From Planctomycetales bacterium 4484_123 (GTDB lineage: Bacteria > Planctomycetota > Phycisphaerae > SM23-33): a DNA stretch of 11,409 nt. The stretch spans positions 1 through 11,409 of the forward strand of contig MVCS01000017.1 in NCBI GenBank assembly GCA_002049885.1, in the 5' to 3' direction. Of this stretch, positions 11,162-11,409 are shown one piece after another. A model generated the notes under the pieces. The model saw nothing but the letters and a program-made list of their open reading frames with translations, was not told where the DNA came from and made no database searches. The translations under genes and the position numbers were made by a program. How positions within the stretch are numbered: the first letter of the stretch is position 1; every line of letters starts with the position of its first letter.

Positions 11162-11409
11162 ATGACACCCAAGGAATTCTTCGACTTCGCCAGCAGCCAC
11201 GGCGCGGAGATGGTGGACCTGAAGTTCAGCGACCTGCTGGGCACCTGGCAGCACTGCTCGTTCCCCATCGAGACGTGGGACGAGGGGACCTTCGAGAACG
11301 GCGTGGGCTTTGACGGCTCCAGCATTCGAGGCTGGCAGGGCATCCACGTCTCGGACATGCTGGCCGTGCCCGACCCGGCCACGGCCTGCCTGGACCCGTT
11401 TTTCGCCCG
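11162..11409 (+). CDS. glnA: Glutamine synthetase type I, N-terminal part (runs off the window)
   Basis: The first 82 codons are present. MTPKEFFDFASSHGAEMVDLKFSDLLGTWQHCSFP and ENGVGFDGSSIRGWQGIHVSDMLAVPDPATACLDPFF match the beta-grasp N-terminal domain of dodecameric glutamine synthetase I, including GFDGSSIRG-x6-SDM and PDP-x-T. The enzyme makes glutamine from glutamate, ammonia and ATP. The ATG at 11162 has AAGGAG (11147-11152) nine bases upstream. The upstream sigma-54 promoter supports nitrogen control. The adenylylation Tyr and active-site residues lie beyond the window, so subtype cannot be settled. Confidence 0.95.
   Translation, partial: MTPKEFFDFASSHGAEMVDLKFSDLLGTWQHCSFPIETWDEGTFENGVGFDGSSIRGWQGIHVSDMLAVPDPATACLDPFFA

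Overview
The window is GC-rich, bacterial and gene-dense. Its gene content is compatible with an environmental planctomycete or Phycisphaerae-like bacterium: a long XerC with extra N-terminal sequence, a secreted Cys/Pro-repeat protein, a TPR lipoprotein with an apparent CsgG-like domain, and a tiny single-helical-domain protein. This taxonomic guess is an inference from gene style. No rRNA or other marker gene is present to prove it. I saw no tRNA, rRNA, CRISPR array, insertion sequence or phage module.

Layout, left to right. (1) The last 21 codons of a plus-strand gene end at 68. (2) A minus-strand GH4-family glycosidase gene (99-719) has its N-terminal NAD-binding part joined in frame to its extreme C-terminus. 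The catalytic middle of roughly 230 residues is missing. (3) A complete xerC-type tyrosine recombinase (905-1930) is closed by a GC hairpin and T-run. (4) The most unusual gene of the window (2299-4026) encodes a secreted protein made almost entirely of 74 consecutive heptads of the form T-[K/R]-C-P-x-x-x. It has a strong Shine-Dalgarno, an N-terminal signal peptide, and a strong intrinsic terminator behind it. (5) A large envelope lipoprotein candidate (4438-6987) carries TPR repeats, a CsgG/LpoB-like domain and a PDZ-like C-terminus. (6) A minus-strand pair forms a probable two-gene operon: a SAM-dependent methyltransferase (9313-8447) followed by a LarA-family nickel-pincer racemase homologue (8404-7028). 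(7) Diverging from it is a 74-residue protein (9497-9721). (8) A creatininase-family amidohydrolase (9946-10761) has its own TTGACA promoter and a strong ribosome binding site. (9) The start of glnA, glutamine synthetase type I (11162 to the window end), is preceded by a 400-base leader region with a well-formed sigma-54 promoter.

Functionally the window is mixed. The Cys-Pro heptad protein and the TPR/CsgG-like lipoprotein are neighbours on the same strand and both look exported. They are candidates for a cell-envelope structural protein and an envelope assembly factor, but a terminator separates them and the link is only a hypothesis. The other genes (recombination, hydroxy-acid racemisation, amide hydrolysis, nitrogen assimilation) look like independent housekeeping or metabolic units.
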